Below, in pieces: positions 31,836-42,946 of a stretch of DNA of 64,000 nucleotides. Under the pieces are notes generated by a model. That model had not been told where the DNA came from, did not search any database, and saw nothing but the letters and a program-made list of their open reading frames with translations. Location of the stretch: the NCBI RefSeq assembly GCF_009498215.1, contig NZ_CP043498.1:1178001-1242000 (forward strand). The letters are read 5' to 3'. Source of the stretch: Rhizobium grahamii. GTDB taxonomy: Bacteria > Pseudomonadota > Alphaproteobacteria > Rhizobiales > Rhizobiaceae. Every line of letters begins with the position of its first letter. Within the stretch, counting starts at the first letter, position 1. A program made the position numbers and the translations under genes.

Positions 31836-32882
31836 ATGGCGCCGCGAAAGAACGCGACCGTTTCCAGCCGTAAAACAAGCGCAAAGCCGGCAAACAGGGC
31901 ATCCAATGGTGGTCCCGTTGCCGATTTCTCGCGTGATGAAGAGCTCAGCGCTTATCGCGACATGCTGCTGATCCGCCGCTTCGAAGAGAAGGCCGGTCAG
32001 CTTTACGGCATGGGCTTCATTGGCGGTTTCTGTCACCTTTATATTGGCCAGGAAGCTGTCGTCGTCGGCATGCAGATGGCGCAGAAGGAAGGCGATCAGG
32101 TCATCACCGCCTATCGCGATCACGGCCACATGCTGGCAACCGGCATGAGCGCGCGTGGCGTCATGGCCGAGTTGACTGGCCGCCGCGGCGGTTATTCGCG
32201 CGGCAAGGGCGGCTCGATGCACATGTTCTCGAAAGAGAAGCATTTCTACGGCGGTCACGGCATCGTCGGTGCTCAGGTCTCGCTCGGAACGGGTCTTGCC
32301 TTCGCGAACCGCTATCGTGGCAACGACAGCGTCTCCGTCGCTTACTTCGGTGACGGCGCCGCCAACCAGGGCCAGGTCTACGAGAGCTTCAACATGGCTG
32401 CTCTCTGGAAGCTCCCGATCATCTACATCGTCGAAAACAACCGTTACGCCATGGGTACCTCGACCGCCCGTGCAACCGCGCAGTCGAACTACTCGCTCCG
32501 CGGCTCGGGCTTCGGCATCCCCGGTATTCAGGTTGACGGTATGGACGTTCGCGCCGTCAAGGCTGCTGCGGACGAAGCCCTCGAGCATTGCCGCTCCGGC
32601 AAGGGACCGATCATCCTTGAGATGCTGACCTATCGTTACCGTGGTCACTCGATGTCGGACCCGGCGAAGTACCGCACGAAGGAAGAAGTGCAGAAAATGC
32701 GCTCCGAGCAGGATCCGATCGAGCAGGTCAAGGCGCGCCTCATCGAAAAGGGCTGGGCCTCGGAAGACGATCTCAAGGCGATCGACAAGGACGTCCGCGA
32801 TATCGTAGCCGACAGCGCCGACTTCGCCCAGGCCGATCCGGAGCCGGATGCATCCGAACTCTACACTGACATTCTGCTGTAA
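31836..32882 (+). CDS. pdhA: Pyruvate dehydrogenase E1 component, alpha subunit
   Basis: PdhA and PdhB form the thiamine-dependent E1 that decarboxylates pyruvate. The 348-residue product has an Ala/Lys/Ser-rich N-terminal tail (about 1-25), then [28 protein letters not shown], the [12 protein letters not shown] phosphate-binding loop, and the thiamine motif GDG at 172-174 ending with [25 protein letters not shown] is the regulatory-loop equivalent. The 146-base gap upstream is AT-rich and likely holds the operon promoter; pdhB follows 17 bases downstream. Confidence 0.97.
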   Translation: MAPRKNATVSSRKTSAKPANRASNGGPVADFSRDEELSAYRDMLLIRRFEEKAGQLYGMGFIGGFCHLYIGQEAVVVGMQMAQKEGDQVITAYRDHGHMLATGMSARGVMAELTGRRGGYSRGKGGSMHMFSKEKHFYGGHGIVGAQVSLGTGLAFANRYRGNDSVSVAYFGDGAANQGQVYESFNMAALWKLPIIYIVENNRYAMGTSTARATAQSNYSLRGSGFGIPGIQVDGMDVRAVKAAADEALEHCRSGKGPIILEMLTYRYRGHSMSDPAKYRTKEEVQKMRSEQDPIEQVKARLIEKGWASEDDLKAIDKDVRDIVADSADFAQADPEPDASELYTDILL

Positions 32883-32899
32883 TCGGGGAGGGTAGACCC

Positions 32900-34282
<1,383 letters not shown>

Positions 34283-34300
34283 CAAGGGAAGGGTATTTCG

Positions 34301-35659
34301 ATGCCTATCAACATCACGATGCCTGCCCTGTCTCCGACCATGGAAGTGGGCAACCTCGCCAAGTGGCTGGTCAAGGAAGGCGATACGGTCAAATCAGGCG
34401 ATGTCATCGCCGAGATCGAGACCGACAAGGCGACGATGGAAGTCGAAGCGGTTGACGAGGGCGTTGTTGCCAAGCTCGTCGTTCCTGCCGGCACCGAAGG
34501 CGTCAAGGTCAACGCGCTGATTGCCGTTCTCGCCGCTGACGGCGAAGACGTCGCCGCTGCCGCAAGCGGCGCCGGCTCGGCGGCTCCGGCTCCGAAGGCT
34601 GCGGAAGCGCCGAAGGCGGAAGCGAAGAGCGAAGCCGCTCCGGCGCCTGCTGCCGCGCCTGCCGCAGCAGCGGCTCCAGCCGCAGCACCTGCTGCTGCAT
34701 CTGCATCTGCATCTGGAAACCGCACCTTCTCCTCGCCGCTCGCACGTCGTCTGGCCAAGGAAGCCGGTATCGATCTCTCGGCCATCGCCGGCTCCGGCCC
34801 GCATGGCCGCGTCGTCAAGAGCGACGTCGAGGCTGCCGTATCGGGCGGCGGCGCAAAGGCTGCTCCGGCTGCCGCAGCATCGCAGGCTGCTGCGTCCGCT
34901 CCGGCCGCTGCTCCCAAGGGCGCATCGGACGAGACGGTTCTCAAGCTGTTCGAGCCCGGCTCCTACGAGCTCGTGCCGCATGACGGCATGCGCAAGGTCA
35001 TTGCCAAGCGCCTGGTCGAATCCAAGCAGACCGTGCCGCACTTCTACGTCACCGTCGATTGCGAGCTCGATGCGCTCATGTCGCTGCGCGCCCAGCTCAA
35101 CGACGCCGCACCCCGCAAGGATGGTGCCCCGGCCTACAAGCTGTCGGTCAACGACATGGTCATCAAGGCCATGGCGCTTGCCCTTCGCGACGTTCCGGAT
35201 GCGAACGTCTCCTGGACCGAAGCCAACATGGTCAAGCACAAGCACGCCGATGTCGGCGTTGCCGTGTCGATCCCCGGCGGCCTGATCACCCCGATCATCC
35301 GCAAGGCCGAGGAGAAGACCCTGTCGGCGATCTCCAACGAGATGCGCGACCTCGGCAAGCGCGCCAAGGACCGCAAGCTGAAGCCCGAGGAATATCAGGG
35401 CGGCACCTCGTCGGTCTCCAACATGGGCATGATGGGCGTCAAGCAGTTCGCTGCCGTCATCAACCCGCCGCACGCAACGATCCTCGCGGTCGGCGCGGGC
35501 GAGCAGCGCCCCGTGGTCAAGAACGGTCAGCTGGCTGTCGCTACCGTGATGACGGTTACGCTGTCGACCGACCATCGCTGCGTCGATGGTGCTCTTGGTG
35601 CGGAGTTGCTGCAGGCGTTCAAGGGCTACATCGAAAACCCGATGGGTATGCTCGTCTGA
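34301..35659 (+). CDS. pdhC: Pyruvate dehydrogenase E2, dihydrolipoamide acetyltransferase
   Basis: E2 is the structural core of the complex and passes the acetyl group to CoA. The 452-residue product has one N-terminal lipoyl domain (Lys43 in [15 protein letters not shown]), an Ala/Pro linker, an E3-binding domain ([20 protein letters not shown], then [14 protein letters not shown]), a second linker, and the catalytic domain that ends with HRCVDG, placing His425 and Asp429. Lipoyl domains of pdhB and pdhC are nearly identical over their first 80 residues, which suggests duplication. Also called aceF. Confidence 0.96.
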   Translation: MPINITMPALSPTMEVGNLAKWLVKEGDTVKSGDVIAEIETDKATMEVEAVDEGVVAKLVVPAGTEGVKVNALIAVLAADGEDVAAAASGAGSAAPAPKAAEAPKAEAKSEAAPAPAAAPAAAAAPAAAPAAASASASGNRTFSSPLARRLAKEAGIDLSAIAGSGPHGRVVKSDVEAAVSGGGAKAAPAAAASQAAASAPAAAPKGASDETVLKLFEPGSYELVPHDGMRKVIAKRLVESKQTVPHFYVTVDCELDALMSLRAQLNDAAPRKDGAPAYKLSVNDMVIKAMALALRDVPDANVSWTEANMVKHKHADVGVAVSIPGGLITPIIRKAEEKTLSAISNEMRDLGKRAKDRKLKPEEYQGGTSSVSNMGMMGVKQFAAVINPPHATILAVGAGEQRPVVKNGQLAVATVMTVTLSTDHRCVDGALGAELLQAFKGYIENPMGMLV

Positions 35660-35678
35660 GACCGAAGCGGAGGCGGAA

Positions 35679-36320
35679 ATGACGAAGACCGTTCTTTGCT
35701 ATGGTGACTCGCTGACCTGGGGCTATGACGCCGACACGATCGGACGTCATGCCTACAAGGATCGTTGGCCAAGTGCGCTTCAGGCGGCACTTGGCAACGA
35801 TGTCAGGATCATCGTTGAAGGATTGAACGGCCGGACCACCGCCTTCGACGACCATCTGGCCGATTGCGACCGGAACGGTGCACGCATCCTGCCGACGATC
35901 CTGCAGACGCATGCGCCGCTGGATCTGGTCATTCTGTTGCTTGGCACCAATGACATGAAGCCTGTCGTGGCAGGGTCGGCTTTCGCCGCCTGCCAGGGCA
36001 TTGCGCGGTTGGTGCGTCTCATCCGCAATCACGCTTGGCCCTTCGAATTCGATGGGCCGGACATCCTGATCGTTGCGCCGCCGAAGATCCGCGAAACGGC
36101 GAATGTGCCGTTTGCGGCGTCCTTTGTCGGTGGCATCGAGGAGTCGGCGAAGCTTGCAACCCTCTATCGCGATCTCGCGGACGAGCTCGGCTGCGGATTC
36201 TTTGACGGCAACTCCGTGGCGAAGACGACACCGGTGGATGGCATCCATCTCGACGCGGACAATACCCGCGCTCTCGGGCGCGGCATGGAATCGACTGTGC
36301 GGATGATGCTGGGGCTTTGA
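35679..36320 (+). CDS. SGNH/GDSL family hydrolase
   Basis: This 213-residue protein carries all four SGNH blocks: GDSLTWG with Ser11, GLNGRTT, LLGTNDMK and VDGIHLD with Asp187 and His190. The fold is that of esterases, arylesterases and some lysophospholipases. It has no signal peptide and so should be cytoplasmic. The gene is 19 bases after pdhC and just before a GNAT gene, inside the pyruvate dehydrogenase cluster; the substrate is not known. Confidence 0.9.
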   Translation: MTKTVLCYGDSLTWGYDADTIGRHAYKDRWPSALQAALGNDVRIIVEGLNGRTTAFDDHLADCDRNGARILPTILQTHAPLDLVILLLGTNDMKPVVAGSAFAACQGIARLVRLIRNHAWPFEFDGPDILIVAPPKIRETANVPFAASFVGGIEESAKLATLYRDLADELGCGFFDGNSVAKTTPVDGIHLDADNTRALGRGMESTVRMMLGL

Positions 36321-36322
36321 GG

Positions 36323-36904
36323 ATGGGATCCTTCGTTTCGCTTCGTTCCGCGACGCGGGAAGATGCGACGGAGCTGGCTTTACTCACGGATATCGCCTCG
36401 CATGGTTTCGCCTCCTGGCTATGGCTCTCGGAGCTCGGAAACGGCGGCGGCGATACGCCGATGGAACGGGGACGGCAAAAGCTGCGCGGCGACCAGGGGC
36501 AGGGCAACTGGAGCGACGCGGTAATTGCCGAAGCTTATGGCGAGATCGCGGGAGCTGCGATCGGCTATGGTCTCGGCGAAGGCATACGGAATATCGAGGC
36601 GGATCGCCCGGCGCTGAGACCGGTCATCGATCTGCAGAAAATGGTGGTGGGAAGCTGGTTTATCGCAACGCTCGGTGTCTACAGCCATCTGCGTGGCATC
36701 GGGATCGGTCGACGGCTTCTCATGGATCAGATTGAACGCGCGGAAAATGCGCCGGTCAGCCTGATTACCGCAGGTTACAACGAGGCGGCTCTGTCGCTTT
36801 ACAAGAAGAATGGATTTTCGGAGGCGGCGCGAGCGGATGCCGTAGCCTTTTTCGAAACCGGCAGGAAACACGAGTGGGTGCTTCTCACCCGCGACGCCCG
36901 ATAA
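36323..36904 (+). CDS. GNAT family N-acetyltransferase
   Basis: The 193-residue product has the acetyl-CoA-binding motif A of GNAT enzymes, IATLGVYSHLRGIGIGRRLL near residue 113, followed by the motif B-like LSLYKKNGFSEAAR. Its first half contains SLRSATREDATELALLTDIA, the usual start of this superfamily. The substrate cannot be predicted. It begins at ATG 36323, two bases after the SGNH stop codon; a TTG at 36317 would overlap that gene. It is 15 bases ahead of lpdA. Confidence 0.88.
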   Translation: MGSFVSLRSATREDATELALLTDIASHGFASWLWLSELGNGGGDTPMERGRQKLRGDQGQGNWSDAVIAEAYGEIAGAAIGYGLGEGIRNIEADRPALRPVIDLQKMVVGSWFIATLGVYSHLRGIGIGRRLLMDQIERAENAPVSLITAGYNEAALSLYKKNGFSEAARADAVAFFETGRKHEWVLLTRDAR

Positions 36905-36919
36905 CAAAGGCAGGAAAAC

Positions 36920-38365
36920 ATGGCTGAGAATTACGACGTCATCATCATCGGTTCGGGCCCCGGCGGCTATGTCGCCGCCGTGCGCGCCAGCCAGCTTGGC
37001 CTCAAGACCGCGATCGTCGAGCGCGAGCACCTGGGCGGGATCTGCCTGAACTGGGGCTGCATCCCGACGAAGGCGCTGCTGCGCTCGGCCGAGGTTCTCG
37101 ACCACGCAAACCACGCCAAGGATTACGGCCTCGTCCTCGAGGGCAAGATGTCGGCCGACGTCAAGGCTGTCGTCGCCCGCTCGCGCGGCGTCTCGGCGCG
37201 GCTGAACGGCGGTGTCGGCTTCCTGATGAAAAAGAACAAGGTCGATGTGATCTGGGGCGAAGCCACGATCACCAAGCCAGGCGAGATCGTCGTCGGCAAG
37301 TCCTCCAAGCCCGTCGTAGAGCCGCAGAACCCGGTTCCGAAGAACATCAAGGGCGAGGGCACCTACAATGCCAAGCACATCATCATCGCCACAGGCGCCC
37401 GCCCGCGCGCGCTGCCGGGCATCGAGCCCGATGGCAAGCTGATCTGGACCTATTTCGAGGCGATGAAGCCGGCAGCGCTGCCGAAGTCGCTGATCGTCAT
37501 GGGCTCGGGTGCGATCGGTATCGAATTCGCCAGCTTCTACCGCTCGATGGGCGTCGACGTCACCGTCGTCGAGGTTATGCCGACGATCATGCCGGTCGAG
37601 GACGTCGAAGTCACGGCGATCGCCCGCAAGCAGCTCGAAAAGCGCGGCATGAAGATCATCACCAGCGCCAAGATCACCAAGGTCGAGAAGGCCGCCGACA
37701 GCATCACCGCGCATGTCGAGACAGCGGATGGCAAGGTCCAGCAGATCGTTGCTGACCGCATGATCTCGGCCGTCGGCGTGCAGGGCAACATCGAAAATCT
37801 CGGCCTCGAAGCCGTTGGCGTCAAGACGGATCGCGGTTGCGTCGTCATCGACGGCTACGGCAAGACCAACATCGCCGGCATCTATGCCATCGGCGACGTC
37901 GCCGGCCCGCCGATGCTTGCGCACAAGGCCGAGCATGAGGGCGTCGTCTGCGTCGAAAAGATCGCCGGCCTGCCGAACGTCCACCCGACCGACAAGGGCA
38001 AGGTTCCCGGCTGCACCTACTGCCACCCGCAGGTCGCCTCCGTCGGTCTCACGGAAGCCAAGGCCAAGGAATTGGGCCGCGACATCCGCGTCGGCCGCTT
38101 CTCCTTTGCCGCCAACGGCAAGGCGATCGCGCTCGGTGAGGACCAGGGCCTCTGCAAGGTGATCTTCGACAAGAAGACCGGCGAACTGCTCGGCGCCCAC
38201 ATGGTCGGCGCCGAAGTCACCGAACTGATCCAGGGCTTCGTCGTCGCCATGAACCTGGAGACGACCGAGGAAGAACTGATGCACACCATCTTCCCGCATC
38301 CGACTGTTTCCGAAACGATGAAGGAAGCGGTTCTGGATGCCTATGGTCGTGTCCTGAACGCTTGA
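36920..38365 (+). CDS. lpdA: Dihydrolipoyl dehydrogenase (E3)
   Basis: E3 reoxidises the lipoyl groups of the pyruvate dehydrogenase complex with FAD and NAD+. The 481-residue product starts with an FAD-binding VIIIGSGPGGYVAAVRAS, followed by the redox-active disulfide Cys42 and Cys47 in GGICLNWGCIPTK. The NAD site is VMGSGAIGIEFASFYRSMG, and the C terminus has HTIFPHPTVSE with the catalytic His-Glu pair. A loop of about 20 residues (KSSKPVVEPQNPVPKNIKG) in the middle is longer than in enterobacterial E3. Confidence 0.97.
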   Translation: MAENYDVIIIGSGPGGYVAAVRASQLGLKTAIVEREHLGGICLNWGCIPTKALLRSAEVLDHANHAKDYGLVLEGKMSADVKAVVARSRGVSARLNGGVGFLMKKNKVDVIWGEATITKPGEIVVGKSSKPVVEPQNPVPKNIKGEGTYNAKHIIIATGARPRALPGIEPDGKLIWTYFEAMKPAALPKSLIVMGSGAIGIEFASFYRSMGVDVTVVEVMPTIMPVEDVEVTAIARKQLEKRGMKIITSAKITKVEKAADSITAHVETADGKVQQIVADRMISAVGVQGNIENLGLEAVGVKTDRGCVVIDGYGKTNIAGIYAIGDVAGPPMLAHKAEHEGVVCVEKIAGLPNVHPTDKGKVPGCTYCHPQVASVGLTEAKAKELGRDIRVGRFSFAANGKAIALGEDQGLCKVIFDKKTGELLGAHMVGAEVTELIQGFVVAMNLETTEEELMHTIFPHPTVSETMKEAVLDAYGRVLNA

Positions 38366-38441
38366 TAATTTTCTTCGCCGCTCTCTATGACGGATTGGAT
38401 CACATCCGATCCCGGACTGGAAAAAGCGAAAGGAAATCATC

Positions 38442-38696
38442 ATGTCTATGGGTACGCAGGCACTGCTTATCTTCCTCCTGATCGGTCTGGTCGCGGGGTT
38501 CCTCGCCAGCCTGATCGTCGGCGGAGGCGGATTGATACGGTGCCTGCTGAGCGGCATCATCGGTGCGTTTGTTGGAGGCTTTCTCTTCAACGCGCTCGGC
38601 ATATCGCTCGGTATCGATAATGCGCTTGTGGTGCAGATCATTCATGCCACGGTCGGTGCCATCATCGTGGTTCTGATCGCAAGGGCGATAGCGTAA
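38442..38696 (+). CDS. GlsB/YeaQ/YmgE family membrane protein (first copy)
   Basis: The 84-residue product is almost wholly hydrophobic, with three predicted membrane helices and the Gly-rich turns (LVAGFLASLIVGGG, GIIGAFVGGFLF, HATVGAIIVVLIARAI) of the transglycosylase-associated GlsB/YeaQ/YmgE family. Members are induced by stress in other bacteria; their mechanism is not known. It lies 76 bases after lpdA. A second, related gene follows 14 bases later. Confidence 0.85.
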   Translation: MSMGTQALLIFLLIGLVAGFLASLIVGGGGLIRCLLSGIIGAFVGGFLFNALGISLGIDNALVVQIIHATVGAIIVVLIARAIA

Positions 38697-38710
38697 GGGG
38701 CGAGGGCAGG

Positions 38711-38959
38711 ATGGACGGCGTAGGCTTGATCGCAACGATCATCATTGGCGGCCTTGCGGGTTGGCTGGCAGGCATTCTGATGAGCATCCGCTTCGGTGTT
38801 CTGATGAACATCATCATCGGCATTGTCGGCGCAGTGCTCGCAAGCGCGATCTTCGCTCGTGCGGGCATCTATGTCGCCAGCGGTTGGCTGGGTTACCTTG
38901 TGACGGGTTTCGTCGGCTCGTGCATCTTGCTATTTATGGCAAAACTCGTCAGACGCTGA
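38711..38959 (+). CDS. GlsB/YeaQ/YmgE family membrane protein (second copy)
   Basis: This 82-residue protein repeats the layout of its neighbour: [32 protein letters not shown] and a third membrane helix ending MAKLVRR. It has a basic C terminus. The two are only loosely alike in sequence, so they are probably old paralogues acting together. It precedes lipA by 40 bases, so cotranscription with the pyruvate dehydrogenase and lipoate genes is likely. Confidence 0.82.
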   Translation: MDGVGLIATIIIGGLAGWLAGILMSIRFGVLMNIIIGIVGAVLASAIFARAGIYVASGWLGYLVTGFVGSCILLFMAKLVRR

Positions 38960-38999
38960 CGAAGACGGCCGCGTCCGGCGGTTTGAAGGCAGGTTATTG

Positions 39000-39974
39000 A
39001 TGGTAACTATTCTCGACAGGATCAATCCAGACGCTGAAAAGCGCGTGCGTCACCCGGAGAAGGCCCATAAGCCCGATCAGGAAGTCATGCGCAAGCCGGA
39101 TTGGATCCGCGTCAAGGCGCCGACCTCCAAGGGCTACGCCGAGACCCGCTCGATCGTGAAGGAGCACAAGCTCGTCACCGTCTGCGAGGAGGCCGGCTGC
39201 CCCAATATCGGCGAGTGCTGGGACAAGAAGCACGCGACCTTCATGATCATGGGCGAGATCTGTACCCGCGCCTGTGCCTTCTGCAATGTCTCGACCGGCA
39301 AGCCGAATGCACTCGATATGGCCGAGCCCGAGAACGTCGCCAAGGCCGTCAAGCAGATGGGCCTCAGCCATGTGGTCATCACGTCGGTTGACCGCGACGA
39401 CCTGGAAGACGGTGGTGCCGAGCACTTCGAGAAGGTGATCTGGGCGATCCGCGCTGCATCGCCTGCGACGACTATCGAAATCCTGACGCCCGACTTCCTG
39501 AAGAAGCCCGGTGCTCTCGAGCGCGTCGTTGCAGCCAAGCCCGATGTCTTCAACCACAACATGGAGACCGTGCCGGGCAACTACCTGACCGTTCGCCCAG
39601 GCGCACGCTATTTCCACTCCATCCGCCTGCTGCAGCGCGTGAAGGAACTGGATCCAACCATGTTCACCAAGTCGGGCATCATGGTCGGCCTCGGCGAAGA
39701 GCGAAACGAAGTGCTGCAGTTGATGGACGACCTGCGCACTGCCGACGTCGACTTCCTGACGATCGGCCAATACCTGCAGCCGACCCGCAAGCACCACAAG
39801 GTCATGAGCTTCGTCACGCCTGACGAATTCAAGTCCTACGAGACGGTTGCCTACACCAAAGGCTTCCTGATGGTGGCTTCGAGCCCGCTGACCCGTTCGT
39901 CACATCATGCCGGCGATGATTTCGCCCGCCTCAAGGCCGCGCGCGAGAAAAAGCTGCTGATCGCAGCGGAATAA
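39000..39974 (+). CDS. lipA: Lipoyl synthase
   Basis: LipA is a radical-SAM enzyme that inserts two sulfur atoms into octanoyl groups on lipoyl domains. The 324-residue product has the auxiliary cluster motif [12 protein letters not shown] (Cys62, Cys67, Cys73), the radical-[11 protein letters not shown] (Cys88, Cys92, Cys95), and the C-terminal RSS motif in [13 protein letters not shown] that supplies the serine ligand of the auxiliary cluster. Its substrates, the E2 and E1 beta lipoyl domains, are encoded just upstream. ATG 39000 is at the end of the leader; a strong terminator follows. Confidence 0.97.
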   Translation: MVTILDRINPDAEKRVRHPEKAHKPDQEVMRKPDWIRVKAPTSKGYAETRSIVKEHKLVTVCEEAGCPNIGECWDKKHATFMIMGEICTRACAFCNVSTGKPNALDMAEPENVAKAVKQMGLSHVVITSVDRDDLEDGGAEHFEKVIWAIRAASPATTIEILTPDFLKKPGALERVVAAKPDVFNHNMETVPGNYLTVRPGARYFHSIRLLQRVKELDPTMFTKSGIMVGLGEERNEVLQLMDDLRTADVDFLTIGQYLQPTRKHHKVMSFVTPDEFKSYETVAYTKGFLMVASSPLTRSSHHAGDDFARLKAAREKKLLIAAE

Positions 39975-39997
39975 TCAACGAGCGCTTGCAATTTTCG

Positions 39998-40029
39998 AAA
40001 GCCGCGGCGATTTTCCCGCGGCTTTTTTG
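39998..40029 (+). terminator. Intrinsic terminator after lipA
   Basis: AAAGCCGCGG at 39998-40007 pairs with CCGCGGCTTT at 40016-40025 around an eight-base loop, running into a six-T stretch. It separates lipA from the P-loop gene that starts 20 bases later. Confidence 0.88.
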
Positions 40030-40048
40030 TTTGCGGAGGCGAAGAGAA

Positions 40049-40621
40049 ATGCCGGCTTACATCGAGGATACGCGGAAAGCCGCGGGCCTGCTCAGGCAGT
40101 CCGCGCGCATCATGATCATCGGCTGCTCCGGCGGCGGCAAGAGCACTTTGTCGCGAAAGGTCAGTCGTAGGCTCGATCTTCCTTATTTCTCGATGGACAA
40201 GGAGTTCTTCTGGCTTCCGGGTTGGATCAAGCGCTCGAAGGACGAAGAGCGTCGCCTGATCACCGAAGTTGTCGCGGGCGAACGTTGGCTGATGGACGGA
40301 ACCGGTCCGTCGACCTTCGACCTTCGTCTCCCGCGTGCCGAGCTTGTTGTCTGGGTTCGAATGCCGCGCTGGCTTTGCTTGTGGGGCATCTGCAAACGCG
40401 CATTCTTCCATTTTGGCAGGACAAGGCCCGATATGGCGCCCGGCTGCGTGGAGCGCCTACCGGACCGGGAGTTCCTGACTTACATCTGGACATTCGAGAA
40501 GCGCCTTACGCCTCTGGTAATCGCCGGACTCGACAGGCATGGGCCTGATGTCCCCGTTTTTCAGCTGAAAAGCCGCCGCGAGGTAAACCATCTTCTTGAT
40601 CTTCTCGGCGCTCCAACTTAA
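40049..40621 (+). CDS. P-loop NTPase of the adenylate-kinase/topology-modulation (FlaR-like) type
   Basis: The 190-residue protein has a Walker A motif GCSGGGKS at residues 25-32, then the kinase-like LDLPYFSMDKEFFWLPGWI and a Trp/Arg-rich lid region. Such proteins are annotated as topology modulation or FlaR and resemble shikimate or adenylate kinases, but no substrate is known. I chose ATG 40049 because CGGAGG lies nine bases upstream; the longer start at 39986 would read through the lipA terminator. It precedes a COQ10-like gene by nine bases. Confidence 0.8.
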   Translation: MPAYIEDTRKAAGLLRQSARIMIIGCSGGGKSTLSRKVSRRLDLPYFSMDKEFFWLPGWIKRSKDEERRLITEVVAGERWLMDGTGPSTFDLRLPRAELVVWVRMPRWLCLWGICKRAFFHFGRTRPDMAPGCVERLPDREFLTYIWTFEKRLTPLVIAGLDRHGPDVPVFQLKSRREVNHLLDLLGAPT

Positions 40622-40630
40622 CTGCCGGTC

Positions 40631-41074
40631 ATGCCTCAGTTCGAAACGCATCGCCCCGTCCCGCATTCCGCCGATCAGATGTTCGACCTCGTCGCCGACG
40701 TCGAGCACTATCCGCAATTCCTTCCGCTCTGCGAGGCGCTGAGCATCCGCAGCCGCAAGGAACGTGACGGCAAGGTTCTGCTGATCGCCGACATGACCGT
40801 CGGCTACAAGGCGATCCGCGAGACCTTCACGACGCAGGTGCTGTTGAACCGGGCTGAACGCGTCATCGAGGTCAAATATATCGACGGGCCATTCCGTTAT
40901 CTCGACAATCGCTGGCGCTTCGAGGATACGGCTACGGGCAGCAACGTCCACTTCTTCATCGATTACGAGTTCAAGAGCCGTATCCTCGGCGCGGTCATGG
41001 GCTCGATGTTCGATCGCGCCTTCCGCATGTTCTCGGAAGCCTTCGAAACGCGGGCGACAAAAATCTACGGCTGA
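40631..41074 (+). CDS. COQ10/RatA-like START-domain protein
   Basis: The 147-residue product belongs to the SRPBCC (polyketide cyclase) superfamily: RPVPHSADQMFDLVADVEHY and PQFLPLCEALSI in the first half and DGPFRYLDNRWRFED in the middle. In bacteria such proteins are called RatA-type toxins, while the mitochondrial COQ10 homologue binds ubiquinone; the sequence does not decide between them. Its 3' end overlaps that of the CinA-like gene on the other strand by 10 bases. Confidence 0.85.
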   Translation: MPQFETHRPVPHSADQMFDLVADVEHYPQFLPLCEALSIRSRKERDGKVLLIADMTVGYKAIRETFTTQVLLNRAERVIEVKYIDGPFRYLDNRWRFEDTATGSNVHFFIDYEFKSRILGAVMGSMFDRAFRMFSEAFETRATKIYG

Positions 41075-41565
41075 GCCAGTTCCCGGATCATGCTGAGCGC
41101 GGTTCTGACTGTCGCGAGACGCACTTCGGCGCGACCGATGTCGCCATAGAGCATCTTCCGATGAAGGAGGCCGCCTGTACGCGACTTGGCGGCGAGGTGG
41201 ACCAGTCCGACCGGCTTTTGAGCCGATCCGCCGCCAGGTCCCGCGATGCCGGTAACAGCGACCGCAATGGCTGCGCGGGAGCGGAAGAGGGCCCCATGCA
41301 CCATCTGCCGCGCCGTCTCTTCCGAGACTGCGCCGAACCGGATCAGCGTCTCCTCCTGCACGCCAAGCATCTCCATCTTGGCGGTGTTCGTGTAGGTGAC
41401 GAAACCCCTGTCCACGACGGCCGACGATCCTGAAATCTCGGTCAGGACGCCGGCTATCAGCCCGCCAGTACAGGACTCCGCCGTCGACACCATCAGGCCC
41501 GAGGCTGCGAAGTCGCGAATGATTGCCTCTGCGTGCGCGATGATATCGTCTGGGAAGATACTCAT
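41065..41565 (-). CDS. CinA family protein, stand-alone C-terminal domain (NMN amidohydrolase type)
   Basis: The 166-residue product matches the CinA C-terminal domain alone: STAESCTGGLIAGVLTEISG near residue 28 and AVTGIAGPGGGSAQKPVGLVH in the second half. This domain deamidates nicotinamide mononucleotide (PncC) in many bacteria and works without the N-terminal part. The gene has an ATG at 41565 and begins one base after the ispDF stop, so the two are cotranscribed on the minus strand. Confidence 0.9.
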   Translation of the reverse strand: MSIFPDDIIAHAEAIIRDFAASGLMVSTAESCTGGLIAGVLTEISGSSAVVDRGFVTYTNTAKMEMLGVQEETLIRFGAVSEETARQMVHGALFRSRAAIAVAVTGIAGPGGGSAQKPVGLVHLAAKSRTGGLLHRKMLYGDIGRAEVRLATVRTALSMIRELAQP

Positions 41566-41566
41566 A

Positions 41567-42781
41567 TCAGAGGCTCCGATAGACGACAGTCGCGGTGGCG
41601 ATCGCCGCGATACCCTCGCGCCGGCCGACGAAGCCGATCGTCTCGTTCGTCGTTGCCTTTACCGAGCAGCGGTCGATGGTGATGCCAAGAAATTCGGACA
41701 GCTTGGCGCGCATCTCGTCGCGATGCGGCCCGACCTTCGGCGCCTCGGCGATCAGCGACACGTCGGCATTCATGATCGTTCCGCCGCGTTCGCGTACGAT
41801 CTTTGCTGCGTGCTCGATGAAGATGCGCGACGGCGCACCTTTCCATTGCGGATCCGACGGCGGAAAATGATCACCGATATCGCCGGCGCCGCAAGTGGCG
41901 AGCAGCGCGTCCGTCAAAGCGTGCAGCGCCACGTCCGCGTCGGAGTGGCCTTTCAGCGTTTGGTCGTGCGGAATGAAGACGCCGCAGAGCGTCACGCCGT
42001 CGCCAGGCACGAGTTGGTGGACGTCGTAACCGTTGCCGGTGCGCACATCCGGAAGGGCGGTGAGGGAGAGTCGTTCGTCAGCCATTGCAATGTCACGCTT
42101 CACTGTGAGTTTCACGTTGTCGACGCTGCCGTCGACGATCTTGACCGGAATACCGGCCCACTCCGCGATTGCGGCGTCATCGGTAAAGTCCGTCTTCCTT
42201 GCTGCAGCCGCGTCTTCATGGGCGGCGAGGATCTTATTGTACTTGAAGGATTGCGGTGTCTGCGCCGCATAGAGACGTGTCCGCGGGACTGTATCTACGA
42301 CAGCGCCGTTCTCGTCCGACCGCTTCAGCGTATCCGCAACGGGAATTGCCGGCAGCACGGCCGGCGTACCTGCGGAAAGCGCCTCGGCAATGCGCTCCAG
42401 CAGGGCGAGGTCAAAGAATGGCCGGACGGCATCGTGGATGAGGACGTCGGTTACATCCTTGCCCCTCAACGCACGCAAGCCGGCAAGCACCGACTGCTGC
42501 CGCGTCGCCCCACCGTGAACGGTAGAGATATCAGCACCATCCTCTACAAAGCTCAGCGCGTTTGCGAACAGAGTCTCGTCGTCGGGATGAATGACCACAA
42601 CGATGTGGGTGGTCGATGGCCAGCGCCGGAACATCTCGAGCGTATGAGCGATGACCGGCTTTCCACCGATCGAACGGTATTGCTTGGGGCCCTCGAACGA
42701 CGCGCCCGCACGTTCGCCGCGGCCGGCGGCAACCACGACAATCCCCGCCGATATCGGTTGCTTTTGATGCATTTGCGGCAT
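41567..42781 (-). CDS. ispDF: Bifunctional MEP pathway enzyme IspD/IspF
   Basis: The 404-residue fusion carries two consecutive steps of the MEP isoprenoid pathway. Residues 1 to about 235 are IspD (CTP:methylerythritol-phosphate cytidylyltransferase) with [13 protein letters not shown] and [12 protein letters not shown]. Residues from about 245 are IspF with [31 protein letters not shown] and [12 protein letters not shown], giving the metal-binding Asp and His. Fused IspDF is common in alphaproteobacteria. It starts at ATG 42781 after a GGGGA; a second ATG at 42772 is possible. Confidence 0.96.
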   Translation of the reverse strand: MPQMHQKQPISAGIVVVAAGRGERAGASFEGPKQYRSIGGKPVIAHTLEMFRRWPSTTHIVVVIHPDDETLFANALSFVEDGADISTVHGGATRQQSVLAGLRALRGKDVTDVLIHDAVRPFFDLALLERIAEALSAGTPAVLPAIPVADTLKRSDENGAVVDTVPRTRLYAAQTPQSFKYNKILAAHEDAAAARKTDFTDDAAIAEWAGIPVKIVDGSVDNVKLTVKRDIAMADERLSLTALPDVRTGNGYDVHQLVPGDGVTLCGVFIPHDQTLKGHSDADVALHALTDALLATCGAGDIGDHFPPSDPQWKGAPSRIFIEHAAKIVRERGGTIMNADVSLIAEAPKVGPHRDEMRAKLSEFLGITIDRCSVKATTNETIGFVGRREGIAAIATATVVYRSL

Positions 42782-42946
42782 AAATCCCCAGAAAATGGAA
42801 TGCTTTGCATAGGTGCTCTAACGGCTTGGCGCACCGATTTCCAGCATCTGCCCGAAAAATGTCAATTCGAGCGCAGCCCTCTTGGCAAGCCTCTCAAACC
42901 TGTCTAAAAATAATGCACGAAAACGGCGTGCCTGAAAGATAATCAA

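Noticed and set aside
36419..38641. A 740-codon open frame on the minus strand opposite lpdA and its flanks
   Set aside because: It lies antisense to lpdA and the GNAT gene, has a shadow amino acid composition (many Asp, Arg, Leu, His) and no family motif.
41396..42907. A 503-codon plus-strand frame opposite ispDF
   Set aside because: The minus-strand IspD and IspF motifs are unmistakable; the plus-strand translation has none.
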